From Dendrophyllia cribrosa (Eukaryota > Cnidaria > Anthozoa > Scleractinia > Dendrophylliidae): a DNA stretch of 64,000 nucleotides. The stretch lies in NCBI GenBank assembly GCA_024195265.1, contig JAJLRJ010000014.1, positions 13,102,562 through 13,166,561 of the forward strand. Direction: 5' to 3'. A program made the position numbers and the translations under genes. The notes under the pieces are model-generated. The model searched no databases and was not told the DNA's origin. It saw only the letters and a program-made list of their open reading frames with translations. Shown here one piece after another: positions 12,532 to 24,200 of the stretch (positions are counted from its first letter, which is position 1; every line of letters begins with the position of its first letter).

Positions 12532-13330
12532 ACGTTCTAACATTTTGGGATGGCAATGCTGGACGCGCCGCTAAACGCCCCAACATGTTGGCCAACATTT
12601 GTTGGATGGCAATGTTGGACGTCCGGATAAACGTTCCAACATATTGGCCAATATTTGTTGGATGAACGGCTAAACGTTCCAACATTGTTGGCCAACATTT
12701 GTTGGATGGCAATGTTGGACACCTAGCTAAACTTCCCAACGTGTTGGCCAACATTTGTTGGATGGCATGGTTAGACACGCGGCTAAACGTTTCAACATTG
12801 TTGGCCAACATTTGTTGGATGGCAATGTTGGACACGCGGCTGAACTTCCCAACATGTTGGCCAACATTTGTTGGATGGCATGATTAGACACGCGGCTAAA
12901 CGTTTCAAGATTGTTGGCCAACATTTGTTGGATGGCATGATTAGACACGCGGCTAAACGTTTCAACATTGTTGGCCAACATTTGTTGGATGGCAATGTTG
13001 AACACCTGGCTAAACTTCCCAACATGTTGGCCAACATATTTGGACGCTTGGCTGACGTCCAGACAGTGTTGTCCAACATTTGTTTGAAGCGTGACTGAAA
13101 CATGATTGGCTGTTACTAGCGTTGTTGTGTTGGAAAATTGGCTGAACGTTCAAACATTGATGCGCCCAACAAAATGTTTGGCAAAATGTTTGATTTTAAA
13201 CAAACCATTCATTCAACGAAAAAAGTTGGTAGAACATCATCTAACATAGGGTGCTAAACGTTCTATCATTGTTCAACCAACAAATGCTGTACAACAATGT
13301 TAGAACGTTTTGTGGTGTTCTTGTATTGTT
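12532..13330 (+). repeat. Palindromic minisatellite (CCAACATTTGTTGG units), copy A
   Basis: A dozen degenerate units of about 55-60 bp, each built around TTGGCCAACATTTGTTGGATGG, so every unit is partly self-complementary. It becomes more diverged toward 13330. Frames through it on both strands only translate the repeat. Confidence 0.9.
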
Positions 13331-13940
13331 CAAGTTATGCATTCATGTGCGTATGAAGCTGGTCGGATTATTCGCGCATGCGCAAAGTTTTAGCAATGGA
13401 GTTTAAATATGAGCAGCAAAGCCACACCGCTTCTGCCACTTCACTGCTGATCCAGTTACCTTATCATGGTGTTCAAAATACATATTTTTACAAAAGCTGC
13501 TGAACAGCATTCAGCTTGTTTTTCTTGGTTCCTTTTGCAATGGTTCGACATTTTTCCTAAAATAAACTCTCAGATATCAGCTAAGCACCCTTGTTTCTGT
13601 ATTAATTGCTATAAGTGGCTTAAATTTGTGGAAAAAAAGACACTTGACTTATAGGTCAATAAATAAAGTAGTTCCCTATTTTTCTCAGATGTAATCCTTA
13701 CAAGCAGACATGTCGAACGATGACAATAAGCAAAACGTTATAATGACGTCAATAAAGATACAGTGACCTCCTCCTGTAATGGGACAATGGGATAAAAAAT
13801 TTGGTGTCCCTAATCGAGACTCTATACAATTTTATAAAATTCTCAGGAACTCTTATTCCCGCGGACTTCAACTCCTGACTCAGGAATGGGGTACCCATTA
13901 TAGTGTTTCTTCACTGCGACCCTAAAATTGAGGCAATTCT

Positions 13941-16900
13941 TTAGTGTGAGGCATCATCACTGCTTTCGTCATCACAGATCGAGGCTTTTTCAAGCTCTTG
14001 TAGTACTTTTTTAGCTTTCTCCTCCTCTTTGCTCCAAAGCTCATATGTCTGAAAGCAGAGGACCTCTTGAGCATGATCCTTAGTCCAGCTCTCAAACATG
14101 TCTCCGCCCAGTTCTTTGTGAAGTTCACTTCGTTGTTTATGAGATTTTGTGACTTCGTTGCTCATTCTAAAGGACCAGAGAAATGTAATCGTACTTTAAA
14201 CTTAAGTCCGTAAGATCAGGAAGGGTAGACTGGACTGTGGACTGACCTGTGGACTGGACTTTGCATAATGGAATGTGGACTGCTAACTTCAGACCGTGAA
14301 AAGGTTACTGTGAAGTGTGGACTGGACCATGAACCAGTGGCCGGTGGATTAGACTACCGTAAAATCCCGGTTATAAGCACCCCCCCCCCCCCCCCCCTCC
14401 CCTGCTTATAAGCCCCCCAGGTTATAGGCCCATCAGTTTGGTAACAAAACAATATTCAGGTTGTACCCCCTCCTATATATAAACCCACCAGGAATTTAAC
14501 AGGAATTATTTACAATATATGCACCAAATTAACTAAAACGATGTTTATTTATCACAGTTTTTTTTTTGCTCGACAGTCAAAAAACCCTTATGAAGTTGTA
14601 TAAGCCCAGGTCTTATAACAGGGATTTTACGGTATGCCTATGGCCTTTTTTGGTCTCTTTAGGACCCATGAACTGAGGTGTCCATATTATGGAGGTAGAG
14701 TTTGTATGAATTTTGTTCTCTTTAGGAGCAAGTTCAAACTAAGTAAGTTGGACATATTATGGTTCTTTCTGTGTGTAACGGAGCACAGATGATGTAAAAC
14801 AAAAGGAACAAAGAACGACAATAATACAAATGCAAAACAAGACCAAAAATACAATACCTCACAAACAATAGAAGACAATGAGTACCGGTACACGCAGAAA
14901 GACCCCATATTATGGAGAAAGAGTTCATATAAATTTTGGTTCTTAGGACCGATTTGAATTAAGGTGTCTGCATTATAGAAGTAAAGTAGTTTGTATGAAT
15001 TTTGGTCTCTTTACTTTAGGACCAAGTGACGTGTCTAATCTAAGGTGCCTGTTTTATGGAGGCTGTGTCCATAAGGAGAAATTTGGCTGCATATAATATT
15101 TTAGTGTTCAATACCAGATCATGTTTTTGGGAACAAAACAACATGGTATTTTGGCTACCTGTGAGGGATATTATAATACACAAATAAAACATAAAGAGTA
15201 ATTTATATATGTACAACTGATCAAATAAAAGCCTTCTGGTCCCGGTTATTTGTTACAGCACTATCCACTGGATGAATCTCTATCTAGTAGATAACTCGAT
15301 AATATTGATTTTGTGTAACCTTTATCCACTGGATAGTGATTTATCTGTTGGATAACATTAACCACTCTTTAAATTATTCATCATCATCATCATATCTTTA
15401 TTAACACGTCAGAAGACATAGCCGAGGTTTAACCCTCTACTAATTGAAGGGCTCCCTGCAGGAACGTCCTTAGTATGTTTTTGGTAACTTTCACTAAAAT
15501 TGTATTTTTTAGGCTTTTAAAAGCACAGTTTTGTCAAATTAATGATTTATTATTTTTAAGGTACTTAAAACAGCTCCAAAATGGGATGAAAATCCACATC
15601 TTTGAGAAAATGTTTTGGGCTCCTATGACACCCTATGGCCCCCAGGACACCCTATGTATCTTTTCCAAAAAATATATAAATATTCTGTTCAAAGATAGAA
15701 GATTTGTTGACCTGGTTTAAATCCTTTCAGTCATATTTACATGATCCAGTCATGATTTTGGCAAGTGAGTCCCTTTTGCGGCCAAAAATCCAAGATTTCA
15801 GTGAAAATTTTCCAAAAATGTACTTAGGGCGTTATTGCTTAGGACGTTATTGCAGGGAGCCCTTCAACCTATCTAAGGGCGCTTACCATTTGTCAGAACT
15901 GGCCGGCCAGAACAGTCAGCTAGTAAACAAAATGCGCCTTTTTCAAGACCTGTTCCTGCAAGTCCATCAAAATGATGCATGCTATCTATGGATTGATCAG
16001 TCTGGATGCCCCATTCCAAAAATTAGGGGCATACAATTTACCAATTGACCGGTGGCCCGGCCGGCCAGTTCTGCAAAATAGTAAGCGCCCTAAGAAAACA
16101 TAGTAAGATAATATAATAGAATATTAAATAATTAAATAATAACAAGGAGTAGGCAGTTTAAAAAACAGTCCTGTTTATTGGCCTGAAACAAGTATAATTT
16201 CAAACAAACAAGTATAGTAGCATCTGAAATAGGGTCAAGGGTTGGACAACACAACATATTAAACCAGGGGTGTGTCTTCTAAAGAGAATATTAAGTTCAT
16301 GTTCTATTGGGATCAACCGTTTTCGGTTGGTTGGGCTGGTTGGATATTTTTTTGTGTTCTATTGGGAAAAAACCGTTTTCAGTTGGTTTGGTTGATCAAC
16401 CATTTCAACCAGCTCTGAACCTGGTTGAAATGGTAGAAATGGTTGAAACCGAAAATGGTTGAAAAGTGTTCTATTGGGACACCTCAACCAAATCAACCAA
16501 AACCGGTTTAGGTTGAAACAGTTGTCCCCAATAGAACACGACCTTAATCTGTTTAAGATGAATCTTAATTCTTAATACAAGAATGAACATCTCTATTTAA
16601 GACCAATGATACTTCTAATGATAATATTAAATTTCATGAAAAAGTCCAAATTTTTAATGTAAAAATTTCCCTTTCTAACAAGAATATTAAAGTTTCTTGA
16701 AAAGAATCCTGATTCTTTAGCCAAGAATTTAAAAACAACTTAAAATCTCCTCTCAAGATTTATAATTTTTCTCTGGGGATGAAGAATTGTTATGTTCTTC
16801 CTGACAAAACATTTTTCTTCGATTAAGAATATATTATCTTCTGAAAAGAAACTACTGGTAAGTTAATAGTGCGGTACTAACCGTTCACTCTCATTTAGAG

Positions 16901-16967
16901 CACGTTGGTAGAATCTGTTCATTCTCTCAGCATCTAAGACAGCACCATCAGAGTTAGCGTCAGAAAT
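13941..16967 (-). CDS. EF-hand-like gene, copy A, truncated at the gap
   Basis: Exon 2 (16967-16882) and the last exon (14166-13941) are present and identical in reading to copy B. The exon holding the start codon is missing: this copy stops at 18397, where the run of Ns begins, and the sequence after the Ns is unrelated. This gene copy is therefore incomplete for assembly reasons, with no disabling mutation seen. Confidence 0.58.
14357..14632. mobile_element. TA-flanked MITE with poly-C, copy A
   Basis: TA at 14355-14356 and 14633-14634; ends CCGTAAAATCCC and GGGATTTTACGG. A run of about 20 C near 14381 differs by two bases from copy B. GCTTATAAGC-like words recur inside. Confidence 0.8.
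14655..15075 (+). repeat. Degenerate tandem repeats (GGTCTCTTTAGGACC units), copy A
   Basis: Several units containing TCCATATTATGGAGG and TTGTATGAATTTTGGTCTC, the usual decayed remnant of a GGACAC-type repeat. Copy B lies at about 47843-48263. Confidence 0.55.
15444..15867. mobile_element. Inverted-repeat element, copy A
   Basis: Ends TTGAAGGGCTCCCTGCA and the inverse TGCAGGGAGCCCTTCAA, about 30 bp each with a few mismatches; no gene inside. Confidence 0.75.
15877..16090. mobile_element. PIF/Harbinger-like MITE (TAA target), copy A
   Basis: TAA on both sides; ends GGGCGCTTAC and GTAAGCGCCC extend inward to CAGAACTGGCCGGCCAG. 214 bp, adjacent to the previous element. Confidence 0.75.
16301..16542. 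repeat. Foldback of GGTTGA/TCAACC motifs, copy A
   Basis: GTTCTATTGGGA at the left and middle, CCCAATAGAACAC at the right, with many CAACC/GGTTG inversions between. Probably a MITE. Copy B lies at 49489-49730. Confidence 0.65.
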
Positions 16968-17539
16968 CTATTAGCAATAAAAAATTAATCTAATTTCAGT
17001 GGTTTCATCAGAAGGTAACTACCGGCAGTGTATAGGCATCTATTTGAACTCAAACTGCCACCTTCTTTGCCTTGATTTTCACCTCAATGCTTATACCGGT
17101 AAGTATTGAAGCTGTTGAAGGGCTGGGTGCATAACTGCCTTATGTCCAGTTTTGGGCTGTTTTTTTTTCACATTTACATTCACAGTGATGGGAAACTGTT
17201 GTGTAGTATTAGATTAGATTAGTTTTTTTGTTTTTTTTTTGTTTTTGTTTTTTTGCATAGATTTGCCTCATGTTTAGCATGTGAACTGCAAATTAATTGC
17301 AAAACATTGCTCTGAATTTTTTTCCACTGGTTTTTGCTTCGTTTTCGAGAAAACCTCACAGTTACTAGCGGCCTCTTTTGCAAAAAAAAAAACTTTTGTT
17401 TCTCCGACACTACACTTTCAGAGATTGGGAAGGCAAACCAGGCAAATGGGCCTAAAGCCCCTTGCTTTGAAAAGTTATGGGCCATTTCCAAAAAATATGG
17501 GCCACTAAAGTTAATACCTACAAATGTACTAACATATAG

Positions 17540-17760
17540 AGAAACGTATAAAGAAGAAGAAACTGATACGGTACAAACAACTAACGTGCAGAGAAATGCA
17601 GAGAAGACAAAACTGATACCGTACGAACGACTAACGTATGGAGAAACATGGAGAGGACAAAACTAATACGTATGAACATACTAAAGTACACAGAAACGTT
17701 GAGAATAAAAAACTGATATGGTACGAACAACTAACGTGAGGAAAAACGTCTAGACTATTG
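17540..17760 (+). repeat. About 58-bp degenerate tandem repeat, copy A
   Basis: Four diverged units with AAAACTGATACCGTACGAAC and ACTAACGTATGGAGAAAC. Copy B lies at about 50727-50947. Confidence 0.65.
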
Positions 17761-18241
17761 ACGGACAAACGTGGAAAAGGCAAAACAAATGCCATATAAA
17801 TGTACTAATTCTCGCGACTCTTTCATTACATATCACGCACAATGGCCCATCTTGGGCCCAGTAAGTTACTTTAAATTACAATGCGCCATTTTAGGACATT
17901 ATGCGCCATATGCGCATGGCGCACAGCCTTCCAAATCCCTGCACTTTGTCTTGATTGTCACTTTAATGCTTATGAGAATTGTCTTAACCGCAGCCTACAT
18001 GTATTTCAGCTAGCTCTAACATGTAGTTAAAAAATAAGGTTATTGAAACCCTTGAATTTTTATAGGCTGAGAAAAAAACTGACAGCTACCTGTGGGTATT
18101 GGAGGCACGAGGAAACAAGTCAGCCAATCAAACTATTAAAGGGTCAATGTCATGGGGATTTTGACATTTTTAGGCCAAAACTGACCCAAATAAGTCGAGT
18201 CAAATTTATCAACCCAGAAGCCCAGAATTATCCCGGGAGAA

Positions 18242-18397
18242 TAGCCCAATTTCGATATATTAAAATTCAACTTGAAACAAAAGACATTACTACGAGGCTT
18301 AGGGGAATAAACCATATAAATCCTACTATCATTCCCCTAAGCCTCGTAGTGATGTCTTCTGTTTCAAGTTGAATTTTAATATATCGAAATTGGGCTA
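18242..18397. repeat. 156-bp hairpin, copy A, ending at the gap
   Basis: Two 67-bp arms (18242-18308, 18331-18397), nearly perfect inverses, with a 22-base loop. Outer end TAGCCCAATTTCGATAT, inner end GGCTTAGGGGAAT. The last base is the last before the Ns. Confidence 0.92.
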
Positions 18398-18897
18398 NNN
18401 NNNNNNNNNNNNNNNNNNNNNNNNNNNNNNNNNNNNNNNNNNNNNNNNNNNNNNNNNNNNNNNNNNNNNNNNNNNNNNNNNNNNNNNNNNNNNNNNNNNN
18501 NNNNNNNNNNNNNNNNNNNNNNNNNNNNNNNNNNNNNNNNNNNNNNNNNNNNNNNNNNNNNNNNNNNNNNNNNNNNNNNNNNNNNNNNNNNNNNNNNNNN
18601 NNNNNNNNNNNNNNNNNNNNNNNNNNNNNNNNNNNNNNNNNNNNNNNNNNNNNNNNNNNNNNNNNNNNNNNNNNNNNNNNNNNNNNNNNNNNNNNNNNNN
18701 NNNNNNNNNNNNNNNNNNNNNNNNNNNNNNNNNNNNNNNNNNNNNNNNNNNNNNNNNNNNNNNNNNNNNNNNNNNNNNNNNNNNNNNNNNNNNNNNNNNN
18801 NNNNNNNNNNNNNNNNNNNNNNNNNNNNNNNNNNNNNNNNNNNNNNNNNNNNNNNNNNNNNNNNNNNNNNNNNNNNNNNNNNNNNNNNNNNNNNNNN
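18398..18897. other. Assembly gap, exactly 500 N
   Basis: A run of exactly 500 Ns, a length typical of a placeholder of unknown true size. It lies at the outer end of a 156-bp hairpin, a place where reads or contigs often end. Confidence 0.99.
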
Positions 18898-19369
18898 GGC
18901 AGTGAACCTTACATCAGAAAAGTGGGACGCCGGACTTGCAACTGAAAAAATAGCCGAGCGAACCTACTTCGCCTGAAAATCAAGTTTGGGGTATGTGTAG
19001 ACCAATAGCTCATTTTTCATTTTCGTGCTTAGTTTCCTGGCCTTTGAGTGGAAGCGAGTCTGGAGTCGACTTCGTTGTGATACACGTTGTTCAAAAGCCA
19101 CAATCTCGGAAAAAAAACTAGTTAAGACATACTAAAACTAAGACTAATTTAAGTATTCTATTGTTCTTACGGAAAACTGACTACATGTGGTTTATTATTA
19201 CATCTAACCCCACCAATACACTAAATAATTATGACTAGACAAAAGCATATGTTTAGCCACATGTTTAGTATATGTTGACGCATTTGAGAATTTTTTATGC
19301 CTGACGCATATGTATATGTTGTATGCATGATGCATATGTATATGTTGACGCATTTGTATGAGATTGTTT

Positions 19370-19720
19370 TAGTCTGGACGGGAAAAACTGTCCATTATCC
19401 GTATAAACGGGGTACGTATTAAGCGGGCAAATATTAGAGAAAATGTATGAGCGTTCGGCCGGGACCGAGAAAACTGTCCGTATTAAGGGTGTGTCCATAT
19501 TAATAGGGTGTCAGTATTAATAGGGTATCCGTATTCAATAGGGTGTCTGTAAAGCGGACAAATTTTAGAGAAAATATATGGGATTTCGGTCGGGACCGAG
19601 ACAACTGTCTGTATTAAGGGGTGTGTCCGTATTAATAAAGTGTCAGTATTAATAGGGTGTCAGTATTAATATAGGGTGTCCGTATTCAATAGAGTGTCCG
19701 TAAAGCGGTTTTCGACTGTA
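19370..19720. repeat. Degenerate GTGTCCGTATTAATAGGG repeat remnant
   Basis: GTCCGTATTAA and AGGGTGTCAGTATTAATAG recur six or more times. Related words occur at 9240-9400 and 55230-55520, so this is a dispersed family. Confidence 0.65.
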
Positions 19721-19754
19721 CTAAGAACGCAAGTTAAAGTTTCGACCCGTTTCT

Positions 19755-20380
19755 TATACTGAAAAATTGAAGTCCATGTTCCGGATGATTCATACTTTTC
19801 TAATTTAAGTTATGGTCAAGCAACGAAAAGTATTTTTTTGGACGTCCAAATTTGGATCAAAATGACTTTTCGTGTTCTGGGGCCTGGAACTAACATAAAG
19901 AAACATAGAATGCATGATCACTGCAACAAACCGTTAAAGAAGGCCGGATCTGGGTTTCCAAACCTAAATCAGTATTAATACTTCATGTGAAACAAAAGAA
20001 ACGACAAACTGATCCTTACGGCAGAAAAACATAAGCAGAAGTAAATAACATGGTGACGTCATGAGTTGTGATGACGCTTTCAGACACTTCAGTATTTCTC
20101 GTAAACAAACCACTTTTGTAGCTATATGTTTAGCAGTTTCGCTCAGTTGGAGATGTCCTTTCACGATGAATTTTGATCAACATGTTGACTACGAAGGTCT
20201 GCACAACTGCTGACGTCACAAGTTCTAATTTGCATATTTTGGCCACGGGCTGGTTGTCCCATCCTTTTGGCTCAAATAGGCCATTTTTGAGGTGAGAAAA
20301 AAAATTGATTGCGCGTTTGACCATAACTTAAATTGAAAAAAAATGAATCAGTGGAACATGGACTTCAACTTTTTAGTATA
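19755..20380. mobile_element. Inverted-repeat element, 626 bp
   Basis: Arms 19755-19819 and 20317-20380 are imperfect inverses (TTGAAGTCCATGTTCC, TTAAGTTATGGTCAA). No gene inside. Confidence 0.75.
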
Positions 20381-21189
20381 GTGTTTGCACATGACATCAT
20401 AAAAATCAAAAAATCTAAAGTATACATCCTACAGAGCTGTTTCTAACACGGTATGTGGATACCAGTGTTATAATCTTTCACAAAAAGTTTCAGGCTTTAA
20501 CGATGTTTCGTTTTCGATTTATAAAGGTTGTAAATGTGTCACGCAATTCGTCACGCTATTTCAGATAAGCCGTGAAAATAAACAAAATTGAACTAGTTGA
20601 AAGTTATTAATGAATTATAGATGTTAATAAGCCGATTTCATGCCTCCTATAGTGAATACAATATTTTGTGATGGGATTTTTGGTCTTATTAAGACTTTAA
20701 ATTTTTGGCCGCCATGTTGGTGTCCCTAAGTGGAACAACAAGATGGCCGCTCCATACATTTCTTACTAAAAATGTCTATACTCATTCGCCTATAACTCTT
20801 GAATGAAATGCTCTTGCGCTTCAAAATTTGGCCCAGATGTGTAGTTTTGAACTCTCTACAATTCCATAAACATTTTAGAATCGAAAACTGCTTCTGCATT
20901 TTGATATGACGTCAGTGAAAACACGCTATAAGAGACGGGTCAAAACTTTCATTTCATAGGCACTTGAAAAAAACTTTGTAATTCTAGCCCAGATTACTAA
21001 GCATACAACAATGTAAAATGGGCACTTTCGAGAGCACTTGTCAAAGACAGCGTGCGTCACGGGCGGCGGTTGATTTCGTCAAAGACCGAACATTTTCGCA
21101 TTGTTTATTTATTTTATTCATTCTCATGCAAGTAAACCTTTTATCTTCTCAGTCAATCCCAACAACCCATTATTTTGTTGTCTGTACAG

Positions 21190-21245
21190 GTTAAAGCAAT
21201 CATGGGAGAAAAGGCTGTTTCCGGAGTGACGATTTTTTCATTTAA
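21190..21245 (+). CDS. Exon: SEA domain, middle part
   Basis: Acceptor ...tctgtacag, donor AA|gtaagt, starting in phase 0 and ending in phase 2. It encodes VKAIMGEKAVSGVTIFSF plus two bases. Together with the next exon it reads as the centre of a SEA domain, just before the G-S-V cleavage-type strand. The exon coding for the first half of the SEA domain was not found upstream. Confidence 0.7.
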
Positions 21246-24200
21246 GTAAGTTGTGTTATTCTTAAAGAGAACCTCCACCGTTATAACAAATTAATGTTTA
21301 ATTGATGGAAATAAGGTCTTAATTTCAATTTTTCCAATAACAAGTGAAAAGAAAATTTTAGTGTACAGAAATATTGGATATGAATGTCACCTATTTTCGC
21401 TATTAAATTTCCCGCAGCAAGCTATTTTCAATTTTTGTGACGTCATATGGTTGTCTAATGCTCTTTTCGCGGTCAACCTTTCTCATTTGCATTACAATAG
21501 AAATCAACGTGGTTACGAGGCAATTTCGAGCAATTTTGTAGTTTCTGCCCGAAATTGCCTCGCAACCACGTTGACTTTTATTGTAATGCAAATGAGAAAG
21601 GTTAACCGCGAAAAGGGCTATTTTTACATACAAAAGCACATCGATTCTTGACAATAGAGCACAATAAAATTTTCTTTCATTTGTTATTAAAATAATTTAA
21701 ATTTAGACATTTTATCCATCAATTCAACATCAAGTTGTTAATATATCAGTGGAGGCTCCCTTTGAGTGGATGGTACGGAGGTACCAGGCAATATCCCTCA
21801 GTATGTATCTAAAGGAGAGACCATCGGGCAAAGTGGCTGGACATTCGTGCATATTAAGGAACTACAATGGCGGGTTAGTCAAGCGTGAGCGCTCGAAAAA
21901 GCGTAACAAAAGAGAAAATGTTTGAATTTGGTGAAGTTGGCTGACTAAAATTGTCATTTCGTAGTTATTAGACGTAGTTCAAGAATCAAAGAGCTTATTT
22001 TGGTAAATGAATAATAGATCATTTTATCAACTGAAAACGTTAGGTAAATTTAACGGGAACAAGTTGTAGACATGTACAAGACAGTCCGTGTAAGGTGCGT
22101 GTCCGCCGAAAAGCAAACGAAGCGAAGGCTAAGTGAGATCTCGCCTTCGGCTCGCAAAAGAGATTTGAGATTACTTCACATTGTCCATCTTCACCCAGGT
22201 GTATAATTGGGTACCAGCAAACTGATTAGAAAATCTAATAAAATACTGGGGATGACCTTGCAATGGACTAGCATCTAATCTACGAGGGAGTAGCAATGCT
22301 ACTAGTTGTTTCATGCTGGTTTCCCTGTGGCTTGTATGTGACTTTACCTTTGCCTTCGATGCAGTAATAAATTTTGATTTGATTTTTATCTTGAAGAAAG
22401 GGGAGCGTCATTGCTGAGTTTTCCGTCAGTCTTTTTCACCAGTCCTACAAAGGCATCACTCCACTTCAAGATGCCATTTACACGGAAAGAAAACTTGACG
22501 ATTTATCCGTCTCAGCTGTAAATTTTACTTCACCAGATGGTAAGAAATAATTCCTCTTTGTTCTTGAATTTTTTACCCTACGCTTTATTACCAGCCGCCT
22601 TTCGGAGAATGAAATATCGGAGAGGAAAACCAGACCCGAGTTAGGGGCAGAAATCGAGCCTATTTCTACCTCAGATCGCTCAAATTTGAAAATCAAAAAT
22701 TTCATTTTGTAAACTGCACTAACACCGCACGCTTAAATCTAGGAGCCACTCTGTACAGGGTGACAAAGAGTACCACAGGAAAGTACTGCTAGTAGCTTTC
22801 ATCAGTAAATGGTTACATTTTAGGATTTCATCCACAGACTGAAAAGTTAAAACCATCTCCTACATCATAATAAACAGTACCAAAGGAAAGTACTTCTCAA
22901 TAGCTTTCATTTGAATGGTCACACTTTAGGATTTTATCGATCCACAGACTCAGAAGTTAGAACCACCTTGTATGTACAGCATAATAAACAGTACCACAGG
23001 AAAGTACTGCTCAGTAGCTTTCATTTGAATGGTCACACTTTAGGATTTCAACTGCAGACTTAAAAGCTAAAAGCCGCATTGTACAGCATAATAAACAGCA
23101 CCACAGGAAAGTACTGCTCAATAGCTTTCATTTGGATAGTCACACTTTAGGATTTTATCCACAGACTCAAAAGTTAGAATCACCTTGTACAGTATAATAA
23201 ACAGCACCACAGGAAAGTACTGCTCAGTAGCTTTCATTTGAATGGTCACAGTATAGGATTTATCCACAGACTCAAAAGTTAGAACCACCTTGTATGTACA
23301 GCATAATAAACAGTACCACAGGAAAGTACTGCTCAGTAGCTTTCATTTGAATGGTCACACTTTAGGATTTCAACTGCAGACTTAAAAGCTAAAAGCCGCA
23401 TTGTACAGCATAATAAACAGCACCACAGGAAAGTACTGCTCAATAGCTTTCATTTGGATAGTCACACTTTAGGATTTTATCCACAGACTCAAAAGTTAGA
23501 ATCACCTTGTACAGTATAATAAACAGCACCACAGGAAAGTACTGCTCAGTAGCTTTCATTTGAATGGTCACAGTATAGGATTTATCCACAGACTCAAAAG
23601 TTAGAACCACCTTGTACGGCATAATAAACAGTACCACAGGAAAGTACTGCTCAGTAGCTTTCATTTGAATGGTCACACTTTAGGATTTTATCCACAGACT
23701 CAAAAGTTAGAACCACCTTGTACAGCATAATAAACAATATGATGAAAAATAACAGTACCACAGGAAGCTACTGCTCCATAGTTTTCATTTTAATGGTCAC
23801 ACTTTTGGATTTCAACAACGGACTGAAAAGATGTGAACCAACATACAATGCTTAATAAAGAGAACCACAGTACAGTGCTACCAAACGGCTTTCATTTGAA
23901 CTTGCACTTTTTATATTTTATATTTTCTGAAATTTCCATGGACTCCGAAAACTTAGAACCACCCTGTAAATGATAAATGAACAGAACGACAGAAAAACTA
24001 AATGTATCAACTACTTAGCTAAAGATTTTTCAAGTATCTTCAGGTAATTATCGCGGATTATTATTCAAATAGAACATCAATTTCCGGCGAACGCGTGTGA
24101 CGAAATTAAAAAAAAACTCTAACGCAGAAATTTCTTTATATATTAGACGTTTAACAAAAAATGTTTTTCCTTGCTTTATTTTGCCGCATATCAGTGACTT

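Larger units (their letters stand above)
1..18397 (+). repeat. 18.4-kb duplicated segment, copy A
   Basis: The segment matches 33212-51585 in the same orientation from the first base of the window to the last base before the N run. Differences found: a lost G near 9400, three fewer trinucleotides near 9700, one base near 9810, A/G at 9996, one G near 11150, nine bases near 13310, two C near 14390, one T near 17235, C/T near 17998 and one A near 18180. Only two are substitutions. Confidence 0.97.
18898..21189. other. Region between the gap and the first visible SEA exon
   Basis: Holds the two repeat units listed and no exon I can support. An exon for the first half of the SEA domain is expected here or within the gap. 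Small AG/GT-bounded stretches (for example near 20502-20534) are open but carry no recognisable domain. Confidence 0.5.

Noticed and set aside
12485..13103. Several overlapping frames of 60-116 residues on both strands
   Set aside because: They only translate the palindromic minisatellite.
18064..18170. A plus-strand exon-like stretch after ...tttttatag (A-E-K-K-T-D-S-Y-L-W-V-L)
   Set aside because: It runs into a stop after about 32 codons without a convincing donor and has no partner exon in phase; kept out for lack of support.
18369..18905. 178-residue frame across the Ns
   Set aside because: An artefact of translating unknown bases.
23440..23676. Repeat-containing minus-strand frame (M-T-I-Q-M-K-A-T-E-Q)
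   Set aside because: It is the 107-bp satellite read in one frame; near-perfect repeats keep it open.
22745..23720. Possible CRISPR-like array
   Set aside because: The units are contiguous monomers without unique spacers, and the genome is eukaryotic.
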